Assembly: GCA_011391185.1 (NCBI GenBank)
Contig: JAABRB010000165.1
Coordinates: forward strand, 1 to 7,586
Length of the DNA: 7,586 nt
Direction: 5' to 3'
DNA from: Betaproteobacteria bacterium
GTDB taxonomy: Bacteria > Pseudomonadota > Gammaproteobacteria > Burkholderiales > SG8-39
Shown: in pieces, positions 1-6,564 of the stretch
Position numbering within the stretch: position 1 is the first letter of the stretch
How the letters are laid out: every line of letters starts with the position of its first letter
Position numbers and translations under genes: made by a program
Notes under the pieces: model-generated
The model's input: only the letters and a program-made list of their open reading frames with translations
What the model was told of the DNA's origin: nothing
Databases searched by the model: none

Positions 1-277
1 TGCCGAGCATCCGTGCCATCGGAGCGAGAAGACTCGGCGCTTCGCGCGGCACAGGGCCGCGCTCGGTCACGCGTAGCCATTCGTTCGCGGGGCCCAGCGT
101 GACGACCTGGAAGAAATTGATGGCGATACCGATCAGAAGCACGGCGAGGATCAGCCCGTTGAAGACATGGTTCGCGAGAAATGCGCTCTTCAATGGAGTG
201 AAGAGCACCGCACCGGTCACGGCGACCGCCGCGAGAAACACCAGCATCCAGCCCAGCATCCGTTGCGGATCATTCAT
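1..277 (-). CDS. Partial membrane protein, MotA/TolQ/ExbB-like (N-terminal 92 residues; 3' end beyond window)
   Basis: An open frame runs from ATG at 277-275 to the left edge without a stop, giving 92 residues. It starts MNDPQRMLGWMLVFLAAVAV and has two strongly hydrophobic stretches, about residues 9-29 and 33-58, followed by a polar stretch ending in SLLAPMARMLG. Two early membrane segments followed by a 'LLAPMA' type stretch recall the uncharacterised MotA/TolQ/ExbB-like proteins that are often labelled flagellar motor protein MotA; this is from memory of the family, not a search. The missing C-terminal part would carry any proton-channel signature. It lies 83 nt downstream of the AmpG-like gene on the same strand, so it could be read from the met transcript or from its own promoter. 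No strong Shine-Dalgarno is seen (GGGGC about 8 nt upstream). The gene is fairly secure; the family is tentative. Confidence 0.6.
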   Translation of the reverse strand, partial: MNDPQRMLGWMLVFLAAVAVTGAVLFTPLKSAFLANHVFNGLILAVLLIGIAINFFQVVTLGPANEWLRVTERGPVPREAPSLLAPMARMLG

Positions 278-360
278 GGCGGATTGCCCCGAATCGAGGA
301 TTGAAAGCGATCACCGGGAACGGTAACACATGAGTCTGCGGATGTCGGTATGACGAGGTG

Positions 361-1857
361 CTATTCCGGTTGCGCGACGCCGCGATTGCGCGCGTCGGCG
401 AAGTCGAGCATTCGCCGCACCCAGGGCAGCAGCGCGTAGGCGGGAAAAGACAGAAAGAAAGTCAGCAGGAAGTAGTGGGCGTAGCCGAACTCCTGCGCGC
501 CGAATCCTCCTGCCCAGCCGGCCACTGATCGCGAGAGCGCGAAGACCGACGAGAGCAGCGCGTACTCGGTCGCCGAGTGGCGCTTGTCCACGATCGCCAT
601 CAGGAAGGCGAGAAACGCCGCGGTGCCGAGCCCTCCGGTGAACGACTCCGCGGCGCTCGCCGCATAGATCACCACGCGGTGCCAGTCCTCGGGCGACGCG
701 CCCGCGCCGTACGGAATGATCGATGCGGCGGCCGCGTAGCCGAGATTCGAGAGCGCCTGGAAGAGGCCCAGCACCCAGAGCGCCTTGAAGATTCCCGCGC
801 GGTCGGCATACCAGCCGCCCACGAGTCCGCCGGCGATCGACAGGGCGATCCCGATGTTCACGGAGACGAGCCCGATCTCGGTGGCGGAGAACTGTGCGTC
901 GACCCAGAACGGCTTCACCATGAATCCCATCGATGCGTCGCCGAGCTTGAAGATCAGGACGAAACCGAGCACTGGCCAGATGTAGGGCCGCGCGAGCAGC
1001 TCGAAAAGCGCGCCGAACAGCGGCCCGCGTGCGCCGCGTGCGAATGGGTCGGACGCGTTCGCGCCGGTCGGCGCGCGCCGGGCGTGCGCAATCCAGGCGC
1101 CGGCGACCGCGACGGCCGCCACGCTCCAGGCGGCGGCCCAGAATGCCGGCCGGGCTGCCGACCAGCGCGCAACGTTGTCCACCAGCCATAGCGTGCCGAG
1201 CGCGAGCCCGGCGGCCAGTGCCGCCGACCGCGGATCGACGATGACGCGCGCAAGCTCGGTACGGAGCGAAAGGCCATGATTGCGGACGACGGTACGCTCG
1301 CGCGGCGCCATGAGCACCGCGAGCGCGCATGCTGCAAGGATGCCCGCGCCGGACAGAAACGCCCCGGGCCAGGTGATCCAGTCCGAAAGGACGAGGACCA
1401 GCCCCGACGCGAGCATGCCGACCCGGTAGAAGCCGATGCGGATGCCGTTCGCGAGCCCGAGCTCGTGCCGGTCGAGGAGTTCGATGGTGTAACCGTCGAT
1501 GGCGATATCGTTGGTCGCAGAGAGCAGCGTAAACGCGCCGATCGCCACCCACACCCACGGCCCGAAGCCCTGGGTGGCCGTGAATGCGATCAGCACGGCG
1601 CCCATGGCGAGGTCGACCGCGGCCATCCAGATCCGGTGATGGCGATAGTGATCCACCGCCGGCGCCCAGAGGAATTTCAGCGTCCAGGCGAGTCCGAGGA
1701 GGCTGATGATGCCGATGTCCCGCAGCTCGACGCCCTGCTGACGGAAGTAGACCGGGAAGAGCTCGTAGAACACCCCGAGGGGAAAACCCTCGGAAAAGTA
1801 GAGCAACGCGACCCAGAAGAATTTCGAGCGCAGCAGGCGGGGCGGAGCGGAATCCAC
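361..1857 (-). CDS. ampG: AmpG-like MFS transporter (muropeptide permease family)
   Basis: This 498-residue polytopic membrane protein has the length of E. coli AmpG (about 491). AmpG imports GlcNAc-anhydroMurNAc peptides into the cytoplasm for cell-wall recycling. Visible family features are the first helix with SEGFPLGVF (22-30), the GLAWTLKFLWAPAVD stretch (55-69), where AmpG has a similar KFLW-P-D motif, NDIAIDGY (116-123), YRVGMLASG (144-152) and KLGDASMGFMVKPFW (304-318). About 12-14 hydrophobic segments can be picked out. The start is GTG at 1857-1855: the metW stop (TGA 1869-1867) is in the same frame just upstream and no better start follows nearby. No Shine-Dalgarno is evident, so initiation probably depends on coupling to metW translation. 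metX-metW-ampG order is familiar from Burkholderia-type genomes. Muropeptide transport itself is inferred; beta-proteobacterial AmpG-like proteins may carry other cargo. Confidence 0.85.
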   Translation of the reverse strand: MDSAPPRLLRSKFFWVALLYFSEGFPLGVFYELFPVYFRQQGVELRDIGIISLLGLAWTLKFLWAPAVDHYRHHRIWMAAVDLAMGAVLIAFTATQGFGPWVWVAIGAFTLLSATNDIAIDGYTIELLDRHELGLANGIRIGFYRVGMLASGLVLVLSDWITWPGAFLSGAGILAACALAVLMAPRERTVVRNHGLSLRTELARVIVDPRSAALAAGLALGTLWLVDNVARWSAARPAFWAAAWSVAAVAVAGAWIAHARRAPTGANASDPFARGARGPLFGALFELLARPYIWPVLGFVLIFKLGDASMGFMVKPFWVDAQFSATEIGLVSVNIGIALSIAGGLVGGWYADRAGIFKALWVLGLFQALSNLGYAAAASIIPYGAGASPEDWHRVVIYAASAAESFTGGLGTAAFLAFLMAIVDKRHSATEYALLSSVFALSRSVAGWAGGFGAQEFGYAHYFLLTFFLSFPAYALLPWVRRMLDFADARNRGVAQPE

Positions 1858-1866
1858 TCGGATTCG

Positions 1867-2484
1867 TCAGGCGCCCGCGCCGCGCTGGATGCGGTAGACG
1901 GCGAGGCTGCCGCGCAGGTTCGGCAGAAACCGCACTGCGTCGCCGTGGTGCAGGACGACGCGCTCCAGGACTTGGATGCCTTGATCGCGGCAGAAGTGCT
2001 CGAAGTCGTCGATGGTACAGAGGTGCACGTTCGGCGTATCGAACCATTGGTACGGGAGCGTCTTGGAGACGGGCATGCGCCCGCGCACGATCTGCCAGCG
2101 CGCTTCCCAGTGCCCGAAGTTCGGGAACGTGACGATCGCCTCGCGTCCGATCCGCAGCATCTCCGTCACGATCGCCTCGGTCTGGCGTACCGCCTGCAGC
2201 GTCAGTGACAGGATCACGAAGTCGAAGGCACCGAAATCGAAGCCCGCGAGCCCGCGCTCGAGGTCGGTCTGGATGACATTGACGCCGTTCGCCACACAGG
2301 CGATCACTTTCGCGTCCTCGATCTCGACCCCATACCCGCTCACCCCGCGCGTCTGGGCGAGGTGCTTGAGGAGCAGCCCGTCGCCGCAACCGAGGTCGAG
2401 CACCGACGCGCCCTGGCGCACCCAGCCGGCAATCGCCTTCAGGTCCGCGCGTTCAACGATCCGGGTGCGTCCCTCTCCGGTCAT
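1867..2484 (-). CDS. metW: Methionine biosynthesis protein MetW (methyltransferase fold)
   Basis: This 205-residue cytoplasmic protein has a class I SAM-dependent methyltransferase fold. Motif I is VLDLGCGDG (28-36), followed by the acidic YGVEIE strand (51-56) and a QTDLERGL stretch (72-79). The MetW-specific blocks are clear: FPNFGHW (120-126), [12 protein letters not shown] (134-145) and [15 protein letters not shown] (147-161). MetW is required with MetX for homoserine acylation in several Proteobacteria; a methyl-transfer reaction has not been established as far as I know. Its ATG (2484-2482) overlaps the metX stop as ATGA, so translation is coupled and the two proteins are likely made in fixed ratio. 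It has the expected length with no disruption. Confidence 0.95.
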   Translation of the reverse strand: MTGEGRTRIVERADLKAIAGWVRQGASVLDLGCGDGLLLKHLAQTRGVSGYGVEIEDAKVIACVANGVNVIQTDLERGLAGFDFGAFDFVILSLTLQAVRQTEAIVTEMLRIGREAIVTFPNFGHWEARWQIVRGRMPVSKTLPYQWFDTPNVHLCTIDDFEHFCRDQGIQVLERVVLHHGDAVRFLPNLRGSLAVYRIQRGAGA

Positions 2485-3719
2485 GCCGCGAACCCCGCGC
2501 CCGATCCTTCGGTCCTTCTTGCGCCCACCAGCGGCTCGCCTGGCAGCTCGAGATCTGCGGCGGTCGCACCGTCCGCTCCGACGGCGCGTGCCACGTTGTC
2601 GAAGTACGCACGCACCAGCGCGTGATAGCGCGCATCGTCCAGGAGGAACGCATCATGCCCGTGCGGCGCGTCGATCTCCGCGTACGACACGTCACGGCGG
2701 TTTTCGAGCAGCGCCTTGACGATCTCGCGCGAATGCTCCGGGGCGAACCGCCAGTCCGACGTGAAGGAGACGACCAGGAAACGCGCGCGCGCCGCCGCAA
2801 GCGCCGCAGCGAGATCGTGGCCGAAATCGCGCGCCGGGTCGTAATAGTCGAGTGCGCGAGTGATCAGGAGATACGTGTTCGCATCGAAGTACTCGGCGAA
2901 CTTGTCGCTCTGGTAGCGCAGGTAGGACTCCACTTCGAAATCGACTTCGAAGTGGTAGCCGATCTCCTCCGCGCGCATGACCCGGCCGAATTTCTCCATC
3001 ATCGCGCTGTCGGACAGGTAGGTGATGTGGCCGATCATCCGGGCGAGCCGGAGCCCCCGCTTCGGCTTCACGCCGAATTCGAGGTAATCGCCGCCATGAA
3101 AATCCGGGTCGGTGACGATCGCGCGCCGTGCGACCTCGTTGAAGGCGATGTTCTGCGCGGTGAGCTTGGGCGTCGCCGCAACCGCGATGGCGTTGGCGAT
3201 GCGGTCCGGGAAGGCGGTGGCCCATTCGATCGCCTGCATCCCGCCGAGGCTCCCGCCCATCACCGCGGCGAAGCGCTCGATCCCGAGCCGATCCGCCAGC
3301 CGTGCCTGACTCGCCACCCAGTCTTCGACGGTCACCACGGGGAAACGCGAGCCGTGCGGCTTGCCGGTTCGCGGGTCGAGCGACGCCGGTCCGGTTGATC
3401 CGAAGCAGCTGCCGAGATTGTTCACGCCGATGACGAAGAACCGCTCGGTGTCGACGGGCTTGCCGGGACCGATCATGTTGTCCCACCAGCCGACGTTCCC
3501 GGGATCGTCCGCGTAATACCCGGCAACGTGATGGGACGCGTTCAGCGCGTGGCAGATCAGCACCGCGTTGGAGCGTGCGGCGTTCAGCGTTCCGTATGTC
3601 TCGTAGACGAGCTCGTACGAATCGAGCGCCACGCCGCTCCGGAACTCGAGCGGCGCGTCGAATCGCAGCCGGCGCGGCACGACCGCGCCGGCGGATCGGG
3701 GAGGTGATGCGTCCGTCAT
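2481..3719 (-). CDS. metX: Homoserine O-acyltransferase MetX (probably succinyl-type, MetXS)
   Basis: This 412-residue alpha/beta-hydrolase-fold enzyme transfers an acyl group from acyl-CoA to homoserine, the committed step of methionine synthesis. Visible motifs are ETYGTLN (40-46), [12 protein letters not shown] (100-111), the nucleophile elbow GGSLGGMQ with Ser157, the substrate-binding-type [11 protein letters not shown] with Arg227, the triad Asp322 in SDWRF, and His355 in GHDAFLL. All three triad residues are present. Arg324 right after DW is what I remember from MetX enzymes that use succinyl-CoA, whereas acetyl-CoA enzymes mostly have a hydrophobic residue there; so I favour the succinyltransferase, without proof. 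The ATG at 3719-3717 follows an in-frame stop upstream and has only a weak AGG three bases before it. The gene is first in metX-metW-ampG and lies behind the riboswitch-like leader described separately. Confidence 0.95.
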   Translation of the reverse strand: MTDASPPRSAGAVVPRRLRFDAPLEFRSGVALDSYELVYETYGTLNAARSNAVLICHALNASHHVAGYYADDPGNVGWWDNMIGPGKPVDTERFFVIGVNNLGSCFGSTGPASLDPRTGKPHGSRFPVVTVEDWVASQARLADRLGIERFAAVMGGSLGGMQAIEWATAFPDRIANAIAVAATPKLTAQNIAFNEVARRAIVTDPDFHGGDYLEFGVKPKRGLRLARMIGHITYLSDSAMMEKFGRVMRAEEIGYHFEVDFEVESYLRYQSDKFAEYFDANTYLLITRALDYYDPARDFGHDLAAALAAARARFLVVSFTSDWRFAPEHSREIVKALLENRRDVSYAEIDAPHGHDAFLLDDARYHALVRAYFDNVARAVGADGATAADLELPGEPLVGARRTEGSGAGFAA

Positions 3720-3740
3720 CTGCCTGTTCGCATTTTTTCA

Positions 3741-3853
3741 TCCCCTCCTTTTCAAGGAGGGGTGCCCGCGAAGCGGGCGGGGTGGTTTGGGCTTTGATCT
3801 GCGCACGGCACCACCCCGGCGCTTCGCGCCACCCCTCCTCGAAGAGGAGGGGA
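3741..3853. repeat. Large palindromic intergenic element (REP/BIME- or MITE-like) in the metX leader
   Basis: The arms 3741-3785 and 3811-3853 are inverted repeats of each other, around a 25-nt centre (3786-3810). Each arm contains two smaller hairpins. The left arm has 3742-3762 (CCCCTCCTT/AAGGAGGGG, 9 bp, 3-nt loop) and 3764-3778 (GCCCGC/GCGGGC, 6 bp). The right arm has 3818-3830 (GGCGC/GCGCC) and 3832-3852 (CCCCTCCTC/GAGGAGGGG, 9 bp). The stems differ between arms but stay paired (compensatory changes), which suggests selection on structure. CCCCTCC...GGAGGGG elements of this form are dispersed in many bacterial genomes. No transposase is encoded. It lies between the terminator and the metX start, so it would be in the metX mRNA. 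Confidence 0.8.
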
Positions 3854-3874
3854 AAATTCCAGAACCAGATCCCC

Positions 3875-3912
3875 AAACAAGAAACCCGTTCAGCTTCTCG
3901 GCTCGAACGGGT
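3875..3912 (-). terminator. Intrinsic terminator at the end of the SAM-II-like aptamer
   Basis: Read on the minus strand, ACCCGTTC (3912-3905) pairs perfectly with GAACGGGT (3891-3884), an 8-bp stem with a 13-nt loop. It is followed at once by the T-rich tract TTCTTGTTT (3883-3875). The hairpin starts two to four bases after the predicted aptamer ends, which fits a riboswitch expression platform controlling metX. It could also, or instead, stop read-through from the ptsI operon upstream. Confidence 0.75.
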
Positions 3913-3913
3913 C

Positions 3914-3992
3914 ACCCGCGCTTTAGCCGAATTTTTCCCCGGCGGTGATCCAGCCGGGTCGCGCCCGCAAGCTGACGGTCAAATCGGCGCGG
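3914..3992 (-). promoter_or_regulatory. SAM-II riboswitch aptamer (candidate) upstream of metX
   Basis: Reading the minus strand, P1 is CGCGCC (3991-3986) with GGCGCG (3965-3960), 6 bp. Its loop begins GATTTGACC (3985-3977), close to the GAUUUAACC/GAUUUGA loop of known SAM-II aptamers. It continues to GCTTGC (3972-3967), close to the UUGCAAGCGCG-type end of the reference. The 3' part has the hallmark GCTAAAG (3927-3921). A pseudoknot P2 can form: CCGT (3978-3975) with GCGG (3919-3916), and GCTTGC with GCTAAAGC (3927-3920), leaving a CA bulge and a TA bulge. The joining loop between P1 and P2 carries an extra hairpin at 3938-3958 (CCCGGC/GCCGGG). SAM-II elements are known upstream of metX/metA genes, mostly in Alphaproteobacteria. 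The position before metX, loop sequence and P2 pairing agree; the assignment rests on memory of the consensus. Confidence 0.8.
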
Positions 3993-3999
3993 TGCGGGG

Positions 4000-4029
4000 A
4001 TTTTAGCGCTATACGGGAATACTCAGGAA
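4000..4029 (-). promoter_or_regulatory. Candidate promoter of the metX leader
   Basis: On the minus strand TAAAAT (4005-4000) matches the sigma70 -10 consensus at five of six positions. It lies 7 to 8 bases before the predicted 5' strand of the aptamer, so a start near 3995-3993 would begin the transcript almost exactly at P1. The -35 side is weak: TTCCTG at 4029-4024 (18-nt spacer) or TCCTGA at 4028-4023 (17-nt spacer). The placement is the main argument. Confidence 0.45.
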
Positions 4030-4071
4030 CGCGCGCGAACGGGCGCCGGAACCGCGGCCAACGCAGCAGCG

Positions 4072-4518
4072 TCAGATCGGCTTGCCCTGCTGCCAGTCCG
4101 CGCGGCGGAAGCGCCGGCGCCGTGACTTGGGGTAGGGGTGCAGCCGGCCGAATTCGCGGATGCGCGTGATGACAAAGTGGCGAATCTCGTTCGGCACGCC
4201 CTCGGCCTCGCGAGCGAAGCGTGCGGCGACCGCCGTGGCCGGAAACGGCCCGTCCGCCTCCGGCGGTGGCGCGCTGGGGCGCTCCGACTTGCCGTCCCCG
4301 AGGTCCACGCCGTCGTAAAAGAACCCGATTTCCCGTCGCCAGACGAGGGCCCGCTCGCTCGTGTCGATTCCATAGCAGAGCTGGAAGGAGACCAGTTCCC
4401 CATCAGGCGACTGCCAGACGAAAAGGTCGAAATAGTCGCTGTGGAACCAGCGCCGCATGGATTGCGGCTCGTCCTGCCGAAGGCCGGAGATTTCGCGAAG
4501 GGCGTTGACCGGGATCAT
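4072..4518 (-). CDS. Conserved-looking hypothetical protein, coupled to ptsI
   Basis: This is a 148-residue soluble protein that I do not recognise as a characterised family. The N-terminal half, starting MIPVNALREISGLRQDEP and running through RWFHSDYFDLFVW (23-35) and SFQLCYGID (44-52), has many aromatics and looks like a compact beta-rich domain. The middle (about 75-93) is proline-rich and probably flexible. The C-terminal half has a helical stretch, VPNEIRHFVITRIREFG, then a basic tail (PKSRRRRFRRADW). There is no signal peptide or membrane segment. Its ATG (4518-4516) overlaps the ptsI stop as ATGA, with no good Shine-Dalgarno of its own, so it is probably translated by re-initiation after ptsI. 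The context suggests a link to the PTS relay or just shared transcription. Codon use and GC content look like the neighbours. Confidence 0.75.
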   Translation of the reverse strand: MIPVNALREISGLRQDEPQSMRRWFHSDYFDLFVWQSPDGELVSFQLCYGIDTSERALVWRREIGFFYDGVDLGDGKSERPSAPPPEADGPFPATAVAARFAREAEGVPNEIRHFVITRIREFGRLHPYPKSRRRRFRRADWQQGKPI

Positions 4519-6290
4519 GCGTTTAGTTTACCAAGGAGTTGACGAGTCTTGTCGGGGTCATCGGCGCGCAGGATTCGGCTCGCCAGCGCCTCGGCCGCGG
4601 GGAGCGTTGCGCGGAGTACCTGCTGCTTGACCGCGAGCAGCCGCGCGGGGTGCATCGAAAACTGGCGCAGCCCGAACCCGAGCAGGAGCCGCGTGTACGC
4701 CACTTCGCCGGCCATCTCGCCGCATACGGCCACCGGCTTTCCTGCCTTGACCGCGGCGCGGATCGTCCCCGCGATCAGTTGCAGTACCGCAGGGTGCATC
4801 GGATCGTAGAGATGCGCCACCGTATCGTCGGTGCGATCGATCGCCAGCGTGTACTGGATCAGGTCGTTGGTGCCGATGGAGAGGAAATCGAGCCGCTTGA
4901 TGAAGAGCGGCGCCGAGAGCGCCGCCGCCGGAATCTCGATCATGCCCCCGACCTCGATCCCGTGATCGTAGGGAATACCCATCGCCTCCAGTGTGTCGCG
5001 AGCCTGCTGCACGTACTGGAATGCCATGTCGATCTCGTGCGCGTGGGCCAGCATCGGGACGAGCAGCCGCACCTTTCCGTATGCCGACGCCCGCAGGATG
5101 GCGCGCAGCTGCGTCAGGAACATTGCCGGCTCGGCGAAGCAGAACCGGATCGCCCGCAGACCGAGTGCCGGATTGGGGCCGCCGCGATCCGCGCCGTTGA
5201 TGATCTTGTCCGCGCCCAGATCGATCGTCCGGATGGTGACCGGCCGGTCCGGCATTGCCTCCGCGGCCAGCCGGTAGGCCTCGAACTGCTCGTCCTCGCT
5301 CGGCAGATCGTCCCGGTTCAGGAACAGGAATTCGGTGCGGAAGAGTCCGACTCCCGTCGCCCCCGCCTCGAGCGCCTGCTCGACGTCGTCCGGCAGCTCG
5401 ATGTTGGCTTGCAACTCGATGGGCGTGCCGTCCAGGGTGGCCGCGGGAGTGGACCTGAGGCGTTTCAGCTTCTGCCGCTCGAGCTGCAGGGCGGACTGCT
5501 TCAACCGGTACTCGGCGAGCACCCGCTCGTCAGGGTTGACGATCAGCACGCCTTCGGCGCCGTCGACGATCAGGAGCTCGCCTTCCCGGACCATCTGGCG
5601 CGCGTGATGCAGGCCGACGATCGCGGGGAGCGCGAGGCTGCGCGCGACGATCGCAGTGTGCGACGTCACGCCGCCGAGATCGGTGACGAATCCGGCGAAC
5701 TGGTGCTGCTTGAAGAGGATCATGTCCGCCGGCGAGAAATCATGCGCCACGACGACGACGTTCTCCTCGTGCGTGGGATGCTCGGGCGCGTGGCCCGTGC
5801 CGAGCATCGCCTTGAGCACGCGCTCGCCAACCTGGCGGACGTCGGCCTTGCGCTCGCGGAGGTAGGCGTCCTCGATTTCCTCGAATCGCGCGATCAGCAT
5901 CTCCATCTGCTGCACCAGCGCCCACTCGGCGTTGCAGCGCCGCTCGCGAATGAGCTCGCGCGGCGTATCCGAAAGCATGGCGTCGTTCAGGATCATGATG
6001 TGAACGTTGAGGAACGCCCCCATCTCCGCCGGCGCGGACGCGGGCACGCTCGCGTGCAGGCCGATGAGCTCGCCGCGCACTTGCGTGATCGCGGTGTCGA
6101 ACCGCTCGAGCTCCGCTTCGATTTCGTCCGGCGCGATGTCGTAGTGCGCCACCTCGTGCCGCGCCGTGGACACAAGGTGGGCGTAGCCGATCGCGATCCC
6201 ACTCGAGACGCCGGCGCCGTGCAGCGTGAAGCTGCCGTGCTGCGTGGCGCGCGGGTCGTTGCGGATCACGTCGATCGGCGGTTGATCCAT
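4515..6290 (-). CDS. ptsI: PTS enzyme I (phosphoenolpyruvate-protein phosphotransferase)
   Basis: Enzyme I takes phosphate from PEP onto a histidine and passes it to HPr. From the chosen ATG (6290-6288) it has 591 residues, near the usual 570-590. In order: N-terminal HPr-binding region (about 25-145); phosphohistidine domain with GGVTSHTAIVARS, His211 being the phosphorylated residue; and PEP-binding barrel with GLFRTEFLF (Arg318), TIRTIDLGADK (Arg354), GGMIEIPAAA (448-457), SIGTNDLIQYTLAIDR (471-486) and VCGEMAG with catalytic Cys523. All key residues are intact. The frame stays open for 39 more codons upstream, but that part overlaps HPr and is low-complexity Arg/Ser. The ATG four bases after the HPr stop, with GAGGG 11 nt upstream, is therefore preferred. 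A short N-terminal extension before the usual SFTLHG start remains; a GTG at codon 8 is an alternative. Confidence 0.96.
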   Translation of the reverse strand: MDQPPIDVIRNDPRATQHGSFTLHGAGVSSGIAIGYAHLVSTARHEVAHYDIAPDEIEAELERFDTAITQVRGELIGLHASVPASAPAEMGAFLNVHIMILNDAMLSDTPRELIRERRCNAEWALVQQMEMLIARFEEIEDAYLRERKADVRQVGERVLKAMLGTGHAPEHPTHEENVVVVAHDFSPADMILFKQHQFAGFVTDLGGVTSHTAIVARSLALPAIVGLHHARQMVREGELLIVDGAEGVLIVNPDERVLAEYRLKQSALQLERQKLKRLRSTPAATLDGTPIELQANIELPDDVEQALEAGATGVGLFRTEFLFLNRDDLPSEDEQFEAYRLAAEAMPDRPVTIRTIDLGADKIINGADRGGPNPALGLRAIRFCFAEPAMFLTQLRAILRASAYGKVRLLVPMLAHAHEIDMAFQYVQQARDTLEAMGIPYDHGIEVGGMIEIPAAALSAPLFIKRLDFLSIGTNDLIQYTLAIDRTDDTVAHLYDPMHPAVLQLIAGTIRAAVKAGKPVAVCGEMAGEVAYTRLLLGFGLRQFSMHPARLLAVKQQVLRATLPAAEALASRILRADDPDKTRQLLGKLNA

Positions 6291-6294
6291 CGCG

Positions 6295-6564
6295 CTATTC
6301 GCCCTCGCCGAACTTGTCGTTGATGAGGCGCTCGAGCGCGGAAAGCGCCGCGTCCGCGTCCGCCCCGGTCGCCTCGATCTCGATGCGGCTGCCCTTGCCG
6401 GCGGCAAGCATCATCACACCCATGATGCTCTTCGCATTGACGCGACGGCCGTTGCGCGACATCCAGACGTCGGAGGAGAACTGGCTCGCCGCCTGGGTGA
6501 GCTTCGCCGAGGCGCGCGCATGCAGGCCGAGCTTGTTCCGGATCTCGAGCTCAAGCCGCGGCAT
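6295..6564 (-). CDS. ptsH: Phosphocarrier protein HPr
   Basis: This 89-residue cytoplasmic phosphocarrier has the normal family length. The phosphorylation site is GLHARAS with His15, which receives phosphate from enzyme I. The regulatory loop NAKSIMGVMMLA has Ser46, the residue phosphorylated by HPr kinase (HprK) in organisms that have one, including many Betaproteobacteria. Its ATG (6564-6562) lies inside the end of the EIIA gene (14-nt overlap), and its TAG is four bases before ptsI, so EIIA, HPr and enzyme I form one tightly coupled unit. The Ser46 surroundings fit an HPr that can report energy state rather than only feed a sugar permease; the kinase gene itself is not in this window. Confidence 0.96.
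   Translation of the reverse strand: MPRLELEIRNKLGLHARASAKLTQAASQFSSDVWMSRNGRRVNAKSIMGVMMLAAGKGSRIEIEATGADADAALSALERLINDKFGEGE

Noticed and set aside
311..2389. 692-codon open frame on the minus strand
   Set aside because: It overlaps metW and the AmpG-like gene in another frame, and its product is almost entirely Arg/Ala/Gly/Pro-rich with no domain; it is a high-GC shadow.
3741..3853. Insertion sequence or CRISPR-like array
   Set aside because: There is no transposase, no regular repeat-spacer pattern and no target duplication visible; the structure is a nested palindrome only.
3875..3912. Terminator seen only as the end of the ptsI operon
   Set aside because: Not excluded, but it begins within four bases of the aptamer's 3' strand and has a matching antiterminator, so a switch role for metX explains more.
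4539..6323. 594-codon open frame on the plus strand, antisense to ptsI
   Set aside because: The reverse frame of ptsI yields a charged, His/Arg/Glu-rich product with no recognisable motif; ptsI has intact catalytic motifs.
6291..6407. Longer ptsI start adding 39 residues
   Set aside because: The extension overlaps the HPr gene and is low-complexity Arg/Ser; the ATG at 6290 is four bases after the HPr stop with a GAGGG upstream.
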